DNA of 64,000 nt from Lachancea mirantina (lineage: Eukaryota > Ascomycota > Saccharomycetes > Saccharomycetales > Saccharomycetaceae). The stretch's first letter is position 1; each line of letters begins with the position of its first letter. Both the position numbers and the translations under genes were made by a program. The stretch lies in NCBI GenBank assembly GCA_900074745.1, contig LT598469.1:992001-1056000 (forward strand), read 5' to 3'. Positions 21,708-30,139 of the stretch are shown in pieces. A model generated the notes under the pieces. That model saw only the letters and a program-made list of their open reading frames with translations, made no database searches and was not told the origin of the DNA.

Positions 21708-24398
21708 ATGAAGCTTAGGGAAACCATCTACAACGTTGGATATCCTGTTTACGGCGCAAAGTTTCTTAATGAAAATGTGCTATTAGTTGCTGGTGGTGGC
21801 GGGGAGGGAAACAATGGCATACCTAATAAGTTAACAGCTCTTCGAATTGATTTCGCCAAGAAAAAAGTTGTTAAAAGATTTAGAGAATTAGCTTTGGACC
21901 CGAATGACGATTCACCGACAACTCTGGATGCTGCGCAGAATACTATACTTATGGGATGTAATGAAAGTTCGGCAAAAATTAAGAATAATGGCGAGAATCA
22001 TCATTTGAGAAAGTACGTGTTTGAAAACGAACACTTGAAATTTGTAGCAAGCGTGGATTTGGATCGATCCGGGAACTCAGAAGACTATACGAAGCTTACG
22101 TATATCTCCCAGGATGGTACAGTAGCGGCTAGTGCGTCGTCACGCGTTCCGACGGTGATCAGAATCTTGAATCCGGGTCCGTTGTCTGAAACGTACGAAA
22201 TTGAGACCGGAAACGACGTCAAGGATCTTCATTTCAGTCCCGAAGGTAAGGTGCTCAGCTATATTACTCCTTCTACCTTGGAAGTGGTCTCCATCGTGAC
22301 TGGAAGATTTATCGTTAGGAAAACAGATTTCGACCCAAATTGGGCTCTTTCTAAAATCAGATTCACGGGCGAAGACACTGTTCTTATTGCCGCAAGTTTG
22401 CGCAAGGGTTCAGGTGTAGTGCTCATTACGATTAGTCTCAAGAGTGGCAGTGCGTCCCTCTTGAAAACGCAACTGATCACCAATAAAATAAAGGGAGTCA
22501 CATCCATGGATGTAGATTCCAAAGGTCAACTTGCCGCATTTGCAGGAAGTGACAATTCCGTTCTTCTTGTGAAACTAAACACTCTTGCGATTTCCAGGTG
22601 GTTCAAACATGTCCACACTTTCGCAGTGACGCGAGTCGCCTTTTCCCCCGACAGTAAGCTACTCTGCAGCGTTTCAGCAGCTAACACTATGCATGCCGTT
22701 GAAATTCCAGAAAATTTGGCCTCGTCGACGAGCTTTTTACAAAAAGTTAAGACTTTTGTGGTCAATTTCGTTTTAGTTGTTATGGTCGCAGTTCTGGCCC
22801 AGCTCTGTTTTAAGTATGACCTGCATACTAAAACCTATCGAATCCTGCGCAGGAGATTTGAGAAAACAGATTCCTCGTCTTATTTCAAGCTAAATGACGT
22901 ATATCGTCAAACGACGTTAGTCGGAGATATGGTTAGTGTCTCCACTCATACTATGCCTCGAGAAACAGACTCGGCTTATGTACACACCGAGAATTGGTTT
23001 GAAAACGACCCTTTAGCCTCGAAGTTTGCCAACGCGAGTCTAACAGAGCCAGAAAGTTGGAGCTCATTGGCGACTGACACTTTGACCAGTTGGCAATCTT
23101 CGAAAAAGCCTAATAAAACTCCAAATGCATCAGTACCACATTCGAAGACTACGCAGTCCAGTGATGCTTTTGTCTCTATGAAGGAATTAAAATTATCAAG
23201 TCTCAGTACACCAGTGACAACGTCTGAGGACACGGGAACAGTAAGCACTGCGACTGGCCTAAATCTCAGTGTCGAAAACGACTCCTTGGAGGCGGTCAGC
23301 TCTTTTGCTGTGCCGGCATTTCTTGAAGCTACCTCTGAGGCGATGAATTTAAATGAATCAAAGGTGACACCGGAGGCTCATCTTGAATCAATTGACACTA
23401 ACTCCAGAGACGGCATTGCCGATATTCCCGTAAACCCCAGCCATCGCTTGAGTGACGTGGAAGATACAGAGGTATTAAGTGAGGTTCAGGAAGTTTTGAC
23501 ACAATCTTCGTCGTCGGTAGAGCGTAAAGAAACAGAAATCAGTGAACAGGCTTCAAATCCTGGTCATGAGACTATAGTGAAATCAACCCTTTCACTAACA
23601 TCTATAAAGCTGACTGATGATCGCACGGCTTTCACTGAACCCGCTGTGTATGCTCCCACTGACACTGTAAAATATGAGACACGAAAGGAGCATGTTCTAT
23701 CAGATGCTAGTGAGTCAACCGAGAATGCATCAACCTTAGACAGCATTGACTCTGAGAGTGACGAAGAAAGAGAACTCCAAGTCACCTCCTCGCAGTTGTC
23801 GCCTGAACAAACCCCTTCTGAATCTGTCAAGGTTGAAGCTATTGCTAAATTGTCCATTTTCAGTCTTTCTGGCGAGGAAATATATCCCACCACGCAGAAG
23901 AGCGTCGAAGAAGTCACTTCATCTAAAAAAGGCTCTGAGTTTAGTTTCGACAAGACTATCAGTGTTTCGGTCGACCCTGGTAGTGGGGAGGGACTGACAC
24001 TTGATTCCACTCTGCAGACTGGTGACTCTAACATGGGCGGAAAAAATATTGAGTCGTTGAAGGAAACTTCCAAAGTAACCACAGCATGGGAGTCAACTGC
24101 TTCGCCTGATGTACAATCGAGTTCCTTCGCCCTTCCTGATGATTTTGATAATCAGATAACGCCAGAAATATCAGAAGGTAAAGAGATTGACAGTAAACAC
24201 GACCTTGATACATTGCCCGAAAAGATTGGAGTCGAGCTCTCGGAGACGGACGAGTTTATGGACGCGCCTCCTGACTCGAGTTTGATTGGCTTGACCTCCG
24301 CCAATGAGATGACTGCTTCGGCATATAGCCCGGAGGATTTGTCACAGGATGCTAGACGATCGACTTCTTCAAATGATGTAGCACATGATGAGCTCTGA
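21708..24398 (+). CDS. SEC12: ER Sar1 guanine-nucleotide exchange factor Sec12/Sed4 with long lumenal tail and HDEL
   Basis: Sec12 activates Sar1 at the ER and starts COPII coat assembly. Residues 1 to about 349 form the cytosolic beta propeller, with the conserved NVGYPVYGAKFL and the glycine-rich K-loop AGGGGEGNNGIPNKLT. One membrane segment follows (about 350-368). The lumenal tail of about 525 residues is rich in Ser, Thr and Glu, as in Sed4. The last four residues are HDEL, the lumenal ER-retrieval signal. At 896 aa it lies between Sec12 (471) and Sed4 (1065) of S. cerevisiae, and this is the single unduplicated gene. The intact K-loop suggests an active exchange factor. Confidence 0.95.
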   Translation: MKLRETIYNVGYPVYGAKFLNENVLLVAGGGGEGNNGIPNKLTALRIDFAKKKVVKRFRELALDPNDDSPTTLDAAQNTILMGCNESSAKIKNNGENHHLRKYVFENEHLKFVASVDLDRSGNSEDYTKLTYISQDGTVAASASSRVPTVIRILNPGPLSETYEIETGNDVKDLHFSPEGKVLSYITPSTLEVVSIVTGRFIVRKTDFDPNWALSKIRFTGEDTVLIAASLRKGSGVVLITISLKSGSASLLKTQLITNKIKGVTSMDVDSKGQLAAFAGSDNSVLLVKLNTLAISRWFKHVHTFAVTRVAFSPDSKLLCSVSAANTMHAVEIPENLASSTSFLQKVKTFVVNFVLVVMVAVLAQLCFKYDLHTKTYRILRRRFEKTDSSSYFKLNDVYRQTTLVGDMVSVSTHTMPRETDSAYVHTENWFENDPLASKFANASLTEPESWSSLATDTLTSWQSSKKPNKTPNASVPHSKTTQSSDAFVSMKELKLSSLSTPVTTSEDTGTVSTATGLNLSVENDSLEAVSSFAVPAFLEATSEAMNLNESKVTPEAHLESIDTNSRDGIADIPVNPSHRLSDVEDTEVLSEVQEVLTQSSSSVERKETEISEQASNPGHETIVKSTLSLTSIKLTDDRTAFTEPAVYAPTDTVKYETRKEHVLSDASESTENASTLDSIDSESDEERELQVTSSQLSPEQTPSESVKVEAIAKLSIFSLSGEEIYPTTQKSVEEVTSSKKGSEFSFDKTISVSVDPGSGEGLTLDSTLQTGDSNMGGKNIESLKETSKVTTAWESTASPDVQSSSFALPDDFDNQITPEISEGKEIDSKHDLDTLPEKIGVELSETDEFMDAPPDSSLIGLTSANEMTASAYSPEDLSQDARRSTSSNDVAHDEL

Positions 24399-24543
24399 GC
24401 CCTTAACAGATTCAAACGAAAGCTGGAGGACGATGAACAGACTTATACCAACATCTAACATACATTTCAAGTACGCCGTATTTTTAAGAATTTTAAAGTT
24501 CTTTGAAAATACATATCTCATCAATATTGGGCCAAGCGGACGA

Positions 24544-25965
24544 TTAATTGTTCTCCCTTTGACCTTGCGATCCTTGAGGTAGCATTTGGGCGCTTGACGG
24601 GGAACCCTGTGACTGCGGAAACTCAATAGATTTTTCTTGAGAGAGTTCAGTATGATTAGAGTAAATTGAAATCTCTTCCTTCTTCCCAAGTTTAGAGCGT
24701 GCTTCTTTTATTAGTTCTTTAAATTCATGTCGATGTTCCAGCATCCAGCCTTTGCGATCGAATCTATCATTCTTGAAATCTTTGAGTTTCGCAGTGGCAC
24801 CGCCCATCATGGTGGATATGATGCTTTTCGTTTGACTTCCTGAATTGTTGTGAGTAGACTCCCAGCTTGCCAGTCTTCTTCGTAGCTCACGTTCGTCAAC
24901 CAGTTCTAGAGAATCAAGAAAATTACTATTCCATAACATTTCGTAATGATTGTATCTGCTTATCATTTGCTTTCTCGATCCAGAAGTGGGAAGCTTCAAA
25001 GCCAAAAGCTTCTGCTTCAATTGGGATTGAGATAGTGAAGAGTAATTTAGTTTTGGTAACCTGTTGAAGTTTCGATTTTGGCCTGATTCCAAATATCTTA
25101 TAACGAACTGCTCAGAGTCCACTTTGGGGACTTGAGGCTTTGATAAAGTTTCAGTAGCAGGTTCTCTCTGTCGCACTGGATTTCTCGTAGCGACCGAGCC
25201 AGAAGGCTCTTCAGCCCCAACGTTTCCAGCAATGCCATTTAAACACTCGTCTAAATGCGTTCTTTGAAGGTAATCAAGAACGAAATACCTCTGGCATATC
25301 GGACACTGCGCATCGGCCAATTTGGCCTCTGTCTTGGGTTTCACCAGCATATTGTCTATAGTGGAAACGACAGGGCTGTCCGTTCTCTGTCTTTTTCTCG
25401 CTGACGGGGAGCTGAATAAGTGCTGTCTGGCTTGTTGGTCGTCGTTCTCCCACTTGGACATTGATATTATTCGCACGTCGTCGTCCTCGTCCTCGTCTTG
25501 TTCATTTTCGTCGGTTCCCTCAACGGGATCTCCGGATGCAATTTCGATAGGTGAACCACATCCACCTTGCTGATTTCCAGCATCTAAAGGCGGACACTTG
25601 CCTGGTTCTAAAAATTTTATCAGTTCGGCTCTGATACTTTTGAAGCTGCCCACGATCTCACTTACTAGAAAATCGCTTCGCAACATCGACTCTCGCAATT
25701 CCACTAAACATAAAGGACACTTCATTTCCCTATTTAAATATTCTCGTATGCACAGAGAGCAAAATGTGTGGCCACATGGCGTTAAAACCGGTGCTTTTAT
25801 GAAATCTTTGCATATATGGCATCTCAGAAGAGTATCAAATTCCACCATTTGTGGGAGTAAAGTCCTGGAAAAGTCCGTCGGATCTGTAACACTGACTAAT
25901 TGTTCTTCAAGTCTATTCTTCCTATGGATATTCATCTGGAGACTATAATAGCGCTCCGGCTTCAT
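24544..25965 (-). CDS. RAD18: E3 ubiquitin ligase Rad18
   Basis: With Rad6, Rad18 monoubiquitinates PCNA at Lys164 at stalled forks and so opens DNA-damage tolerance. The 473-aa protein (S. cerevisiae 487) has a C3HC4 RING (Cys 49, 52, 64, His 66, Cys 69, 72, 83, 86), an acidic linker, a UBZ-type zinc finger (CPICQRYF...HLDEC), a SAP domain (SLSQSQLKQKLLALKLPTSG) and the following Rad6-binding region. The start at 25965 (MKPERYYSLQ) gives about 18 extra residues; MNIHRK, ten codons on, is an alternative. Matches YCR066W by order, adjacent to HCM1. Confidence 0.95.
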   Translation of the reverse strand: MKPERYYSLQMNIHRKNRLEEQLVSVTDPTDFSRTLLPQMVEFDTLLRCHICKDFIKAPVLTPCGHTFCSLCIREYLNREMKCPLCLVELRESMLRSDFLVSEIVGSFKSIRAELIKFLEPGKCPPLDAGNQQGGCGSPIEIASGDPVEGTDENEQDEDEDDDVRIISMSKWENDDQQARQHLFSSPSARKRQRTDSPVVSTIDNMLVKPKTEAKLADAQCPICQRYFVLDYLQRTHLDECLNGIAGNVGAEEPSGSVATRNPVRQREPATETLSKPQVPKVDSEQFVIRYLESGQNRNFNRLPKLNYSSLSQSQLKQKLLALKLPTSGSRKQMISRYNHYEMLWNSNFLDSLELVDERELRRRLASWESTHNNSGSQTKSIISTMMGGATAKLKDFKNDRFDRKGWMLEHRHEFKELIKEARSKLGKKEEISIYSNHTELSQEKSIEFPQSQGSPSSAQMLPQGSQGQRENN

Positions 25966-26183
25966 ATATCTTCGCCGGTTGACCTTCTAAATCTTCATTA
26001 AAATTAATGAACTTTTTCATATTTCTTCTATGCATGCCATACCATACATAATCCAGTTAAAAATGGGAAAATACCGACCTTACTCATTCAAGACTCAACA
26101 TCAGAGCTTTCTTTAATATTACAAACCTAGACACCGCTACCTCCCAATTGGCAGCGTAGCGTCTTTAAACACTATTAATTATT

Positions 26184-27827
26184 TTACAAAACCTTCTTGT
26201 CCCTGTTAAACTCCGCTTGTGATCGATTTCGACCTTCAAAAGGCACACCCAACTTCATTTCTTTAGCCGCTTGTGGTTGTGGATGATCAGTACAGCTTTC
26301 AGCGGCTCTGCGAAGTACAGAGCAAACGTCGACGCCGAAGAGACCGCTTGACGAGTATCTTATACTTTCAAATGCTCTATGAGTTCCCTTTGAGGCGGCT
26401 GTCGTCGTGCAGGTAGCTGTTCCAGATTTGCGTGTTAAGGGATTTTCTTCCCTATCAAAAGAAACTTGGCTTATTCTGGCATCATCTAGATGAAGAAGAG
26501 GTGTGCCACTTGGTTTCAGAAACACGGGCGATCGACAAAAATCGTCGATCAACGAGGGCGTTTTCCATTTGAAAGCAGAATTCCCGTCCCTGGGAGTCGA
26601 GGCCAAGCCAATCGGACTTTTCTGCACGCCGAAAGTAAACGTAAGCTTGGGTGTTTTGAGAAGGTCGCTTTCAGGATGCGTCGGTGCAGATGGTGAATTG
26701 AGCCTCTCGTATAAGGGACCTGTTATTACCTCTTTTGCAATAGGAGAGGCTTCAAAACTGGTATTGAAAGAACAACTGTACCGTTGACAGTCGCGAGGTG
26801 AAGCAATGCCAGCGGACATTCCGTGAAAAAGCCCGCTTTCGTCCTTAGCAAAATCCGAATTACCATGGGTCGTGCCAGGTTTCTTCAAGAAGAAAGGATG
26901 ATCAAATGTTGTTTCAAACCCCGATTTTGAAGTAAGCGGGAGTTGTGAACTCAGGTGGCCCGGCATTTCGTCGATAAACGCGTCTCTTTCCACTTCATGG
27001 TCGTCGTCTTCTCCCGTTCCAAACGGAGACGCGGGCTCCTCTGTGGCTTGTGGAGAAGAAGCCAAGTTTAGCGGGCCCCTGTAGTCGGATAGCTCATCAC
27101 GACTTGCCCGGCGCGATTCAGCGTCTGCAGAACCTTCCAAGTTAGTCTTTGGCCTGTCAACTTTGCCCCATGACGATGCATCTGAGATGCCGATTTTGGC
27201 AGATATTTTCTGCAATTTTTCGCGGATTTCAGCACTGGAGTGCGACCCTTTAAAAAATTTAGCCTCGCAGCCGGCTTTGACTTGCCAAAAATGACCCTTC
27301 CCGTCGTTTGACTTGCCACCTTTCACAAAGGCCTCGTTCAAAGACAAATTGTGACGAATGCTATTCTGCCAACCAGCATCGCTCGGCCGATAAAAGGGGA
27401 ACCGGCTTGTAATCCAGTGATAAATCTGCGAAAGCGTAAGTTGCGACTCAGGCGATTGCAAGATGGCAAACCCGATGAGCATGGCGTAGGAGAAAGGTGG
27501 CTTTTTGGAACGATCTTGCAGTGCCCTCATTTTGACCTCGTCGCTAAAGGCTTCGATCTGCTCTTCTAACGTTTGCGAGCTTGAGGATCTTGTCGTGATT
27601 AATGGCGGATCAGATTTCGATTTTCGCGCTTTCGTAGGTCGCGTGGGCGACGAAAGTTCCGGAGACAACGGATGTGCTCTTTTGTTCTTATTGCGGTCCA
27701 AAAACGGCATTCGCGCTGTCGAATGCGGTGGAGTCAAAGTGACTTGCCCGGTAACATCACTTTCATCGCGGCTACGCTTGTCACACGTGTCGACGACAGC
27801 ACTAGGGCCGTTCTCCGCGCCGGACAT
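26184..27827 (-). CDS. HCM1: Forkhead transcription factor Hcm1
   Basis: S-phase forkhead activator that drives genes for chromosome segregation, spindle dynamics and budding. The 547-aa protein (S. cerevisiae 564) carries a forkhead DNA-binding domain at about 108-195: KKPPFSYAMLIGFAI, the recognition helix WQNSIRHNLSLNEAFVK, and KGHFWQVK. The remainder is low-complexity, Ser/Pro-rich sequence with several S/T-P sites, as expected for a CDK target. The start is the ATG at 27825-27827 (MSGAENG); the open frame continues 18 codons further without an ATG. Its promoter carries G1/S elements. Confidence 0.95.
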   Translation of the reverse strand: MSGAENGPSAVVDTCDKRSRDESDVTGQVTLTPPHSTARMPFLDRNKNKRAHPLSPELSSPTRPTKARKSKSDPPLITTRSSSSQTLEEQIEAFSDEVKMRALQDRSKKPPFSYAMLIGFAILQSPESQLTLSQIYHWITSRFPFYRPSDAGWQNSIRHNLSLNEAFVKGGKSNDGKGHFWQVKAGCEAKFFKGSHSSAEIREKLQKISAKIGISDASSWGKVDRPKTNLEGSADAESRRASRDELSDYRGPLNLASSPQATEEPASPFGTGEDDDHEVERDAFIDEMPGHLSSQLPLTSKSGFETTFDHPFFLKKPGTTHGNSDFAKDESGLFHGMSAGIASPRDCQRYSCSFNTSFEASPIAKEVITGPLYERLNSPSAPTHPESDLLKTPKLTFTFGVQKSPIGLASTPRDGNSAFKWKTPSLIDDFCRSPVFLKPSGTPLLHLDDARISQVSFDREENPLTRKSGTATCTTTAASKGTHRAFESIRYSSSGLFGVDVCSVLRRAAESCTDHPQPQAAKEMKLGVPFEGRNRSQAEFNRDKKVL

Positions 27828-27970
27828 GTTCCGACAGCCAAAGTCGGGAGAAAGTCGGTCGAAAAACCGATTGATTGTCAAACAGTAATTTGCGCCGATC
27901 GGTGGTGGATGACCAGCGTGAAGATCAGCTAAACCCTTATCACTCTCTGCGCGTCCCTATGCCCACAATA

Positions 27971-28140
27971 ACGCGTTCTTATATATACAGCGAAGAGCAT
28001 GCATAATTAACATCTGACGCGTTTCGAATTATTTTTGCAGGATCTTCGAAGGGATGGACCGGTCGCACCGCCAAAAGACGAAGACCGACATTTTTTTCGC
28101 GTCTTCGCGTTGCTCCCGCAAACGCGAATACATTTTCGCG
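27971..28140 (-). promoter_or_regulatory. G1/S promoter of HCM1: two MCB boxes, SCB-like sites, TATA
   Basis: The 456-bp stretch 27828-28283 contains no other gene. ACGCGT (MCB) occurs at 27971-27976 and 28017-28022, TATATATA at 27980-27987, and further upstream are several CGCGAAA-like blocks (about 28092-28140) resembling SCB. MBF/SBF control of HCM1 is known in S. cerevisiae; here it is inferred from these motifs. Part of the region must also serve as the 3' end of BUD31. Confidence 0.75.
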
Positions 28141-28283
28141 TCGCAAATTTTTAAGGCTCTTTGTACGAAAAGCAAATCCGAGATCACGTGTTTTGGGTAC
28201 TCGTCCTAAGCGATATTATGTTCCTTGTACTGCTTCAGCGTCCGGAGTTCCAATCCTGGTCCTGATATCGGCGCCGATGGGAG

Positions 28284-28751
28284 TCAGTCCGTGCTCGCGC
28301 ATCCACTGCAGCCGCAGTGGACGCACCGCTGGAACGTGACTTTGCCGTCTTTGCTGTTCTCCTCGAGCGTGGAGCGCGGTACACGGCAGATACAGGTGGT
28401 ACCCTGAGCGGTCTCGGTGCTCTGGATGCAGCGCAGACAGCACAGTTTCTCATAGCCCTTTTTCTTCCACTTGGCGATCAGGGTTTTGTCCGCGTACTTC
28501 TCGCGTAGCAGCCACTCGTACAACTCGCGCGAGATCGCGTGCCGCTTGTAGTAGAGATTGTATACGTAGCGAGAGCGTTCGTGAGATATCTGGAACACTT
28601 TCCAAACGCCCTCTTCTGCCTTCGCGGAGAGCCGCGAGGCCTTGTCGCTCTGAACCTCTTTAAGCTGCAACTCGAAGTCGACAAGCGTGGGCTTCACTTT
28701 TTCGAAACCTTCGGGCGCAGGTTTGGTGCGCTTGGTCTTGATGCGTGGCAT
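28284..28751 (-). CDS. BUD31: Splicing factor Bud31
   Basis: Component of the NineTeen-complex-associated part of the activated spliceosome. The 155-aa protein (S. cerevisiae 157) starts MPRIKTKRTKPAPEGFEKV and ends with a cysteine-rich zinc cluster, CCLRCIQ, TTCICRVP and CVHCGCSGCASTD, which is diagnostic. The start is at 28749-28751. The open frame extends 31 codons upstream to another ATG, but the protein family begins at MPRIK. Matches YCR063W in order and direction next to SUP61. Confidence 0.95.
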   Translation of the reverse strand: MPRIKTKRTKPAPEGFEKVKPTLVDFELQLKEVQSDKASRLSAKAEEGVWKVFQISHERSRYVYNLYYKRHAISRELYEWLLREKYADKTLIAKWKKKGYEKLCCLRCIQSTETAQGTTCICRVPRSTLEENSKDGKVTFQRCVHCGCSGCASTD

Positions 28752-28942
28752 GTGCGCTGTGTATCGTGGTGGTAGTGTGTGAGTTATGTACACTCCGTGG
28801 ATGTGACCGGTACTTCTACTATTCGTCTGACTCAGGCTCTCCACGTCTACTCTGTCTTTTGTATGCGATGACCTTGTATGTAGCTGAGTTATATTACGTT
28901 ACCCGGCCACACAGTTCTGTATCCAGCGAAAAAAGTGAAAAC

Positions 28943-29038
28943 CGACAGCTGCAGGATTCGAACCTGCGCGGGCGGAACCCAAAAGATCTCTACAAGTGAA
29001 TTCGAGTCTTTCGCCTTAACCAACTCGGCCAAACTGTC
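28943..29038 (-). tRNA. SUP61: tRNA-Ser(CGA), intron-containing (SUP61 equivalent)
   Basis: Class II tRNA of 96 nt on the minus strand. Acceptor strands GACAGTT/AGCTGTC pair fully with one G-U, discriminator G. The A box GGCCGAGTTGGTTAAGG, long variable arm GGGTTCCGCCC and B box GGTTCGAATCC are all present. The anticodon CGA is read from bases 29002-29004. An intron of about 13 nt follows the base after the anticodon, as in S. cerevisiae tS(CGA). In S. cerevisiae SUP61 also lies next to BUD31. Confidence 0.93.
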
Positions 29039-29739
29039 AGTGCGTGAAGAATTCGAGGACACAAGCCTTCATGGCCGCTGAGAGTTACCAACTTTGACAA
29101 CCACGTACACCACGCCACACAGGACACTGTGACTTTGGCGTTCGTTTTCGGTTCTGTCTTTGTAGTAGCGTGCGTTCCAAGATAATTCCCCGTAAGTCCA
29201 TTTATCCTTCTTACGAACACCCCATGAATTCGCACATTCCCTAATTTTTCTTTGCACAGCTGTCTCTGCTCTCCTTTCGCATCTACAATCCACACATGCA
29301 AGCTAGGGCAAGTTTGGTGCGGGCATTCGCATACGTTGTAAGTGGGCTGCTACTTCACTATCTGTGCGCTTCCAATTTTATGTCTTTACACGCCGACCCG
29401 ACATTAAGTTACCACTCTCCTTGTCTGAGAAAAACATTGCTACATGCGCACACAGTAAAACTTTCAACATAACCATAACGTAGCATAAACAACACCCGTA
29501 CCTTACACCACTACGCATAGAAAGTGAGCAAAAGCTCGTTATCCGCCATGGACGCAACTCTCGTCAAGACGTAGATATTCGATTCTCGTTCAGAAGTAAA
29601 AAAACCCTGTACCTGCGGCAACTCTGCCGCGACTTGGATTCCCTGCAAGTTTTTTGGGTCAGATACACAACTCCCCTGGTCCCCTGGTCCTCCATATTAC
29701 CTACATGACGATGCATTCTTCTTTCGTTCTCCGAATATC
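29039..29739. other. Spacer between two divergent tRNA-Ser genes
   Basis: About 700 bp with no supportable gene, LTR ends or other repeat that I can see. Left of it, gene order follows S. cerevisiae chromosomes III/XIV; right of it, chromosomes V/IX. The ancestral block join therefore lies here or at the flanking tRNA genes. Confidence 0.6.
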
Positions 29740-29843
29740 GGTAGTTTGGCCGAGTTGGTTAAGGCGAAAGACTTGAATGGAGCTTTTATTCCAAGGATAT
29801 CTTTTGGGCTTTGCCCGCGCAGGTTCGAATCCTGCAGCTATCG
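29740..29843 (+). tRNA. tRNA-Ser(UGA), intron-containing
   Basis: Class II tRNA of 104 nt. Acceptor strands GGTAGTT/AGCTATC pair (one G-U at 2-71 and one at 6-67), discriminator G. It has an A box, a variable arm with GGGCTTTGCCC, and B box GGTTCGAATCC. The anticodon TGA is at 29774-29776 in a seven-base loop closed by AAAGA/TCTTT. A 21-nt intron (about 29778-29798) follows the base 3' of the anticodon. The S. cerevisiae Ser(UGA) genes have no intron. Confidence 0.92.
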
Positions 29844-29951
29844 TGTTTATTTTTTTGAGTCATAGGCGTCCATTATCTTTGCCTCCTTTGAGCCGAGCTT
29901 CACCCGTCGTTTTGTACTAAACCGTCATTTCGTCCGGTTTCCGGACTTGCG

Positions 29952-29962
29952 CCATTGGACCG
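29952..29962 (+). promoter_or_regulatory. Carbon-source response element (CSRE) upstream of ICL1
   Basis: CCATTGGACCG fits the consensus CCRTYSRNCCG at every position. It sits 178 bp before the ICL1 start. CSREs are bound by Cat8 and Sip4 when cells grow on ethanol or acetate, and ICL1 is a classical target. A second, weaker CCG-ending match lies just upstream (around 29925-29936). Confidence 0.8.
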
Positions 29963-30065
29963 AAGCCTCTGGGCGGTAAAGCTCCATTGCTGCGCGGATC
30001 AGCATCATAGGAGCTCGGGGTCGAGCTCTGAGGGCGCGTGGATGGAGAACGGACGGGAAAAAGCG

Positions 30066-30075
30066 TATATATAAA
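30066..30075 (+). promoter_or_regulatory. ICL1 TATA box
   Basis: TATATATAAA, 65-74 bp before the chosen ICL1 ATG. An earlier in-frame ATG at 30095 is only about 20 bp past the TATA and so is probably not transcribed. Confidence 0.7.
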
Positions 30076-30139
30076 GAGAAGCTAGGAGCGGAGAATGTTT
30101 TATCTGGTTCTTTCATTCAAACTACAAGACGACGATCAA

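Noticed and set aside
28752-28844. 31-codon extension of BUD31
   Set aside because: The family begins at MPRIKTKRTK; the extension has no resemblance.
29039-29739. Search for LTR or transposon remains beside the tRNA genes
   Set aside because: No TG...CA ends, target duplications or coding remains seen; nothing to support a mobile element.
30095-30139. Earlier ICL1 ATG
   Set aside because: About 20 bp after the TATA box, so probably upstream of the transcript start; extra residues are not family-like.
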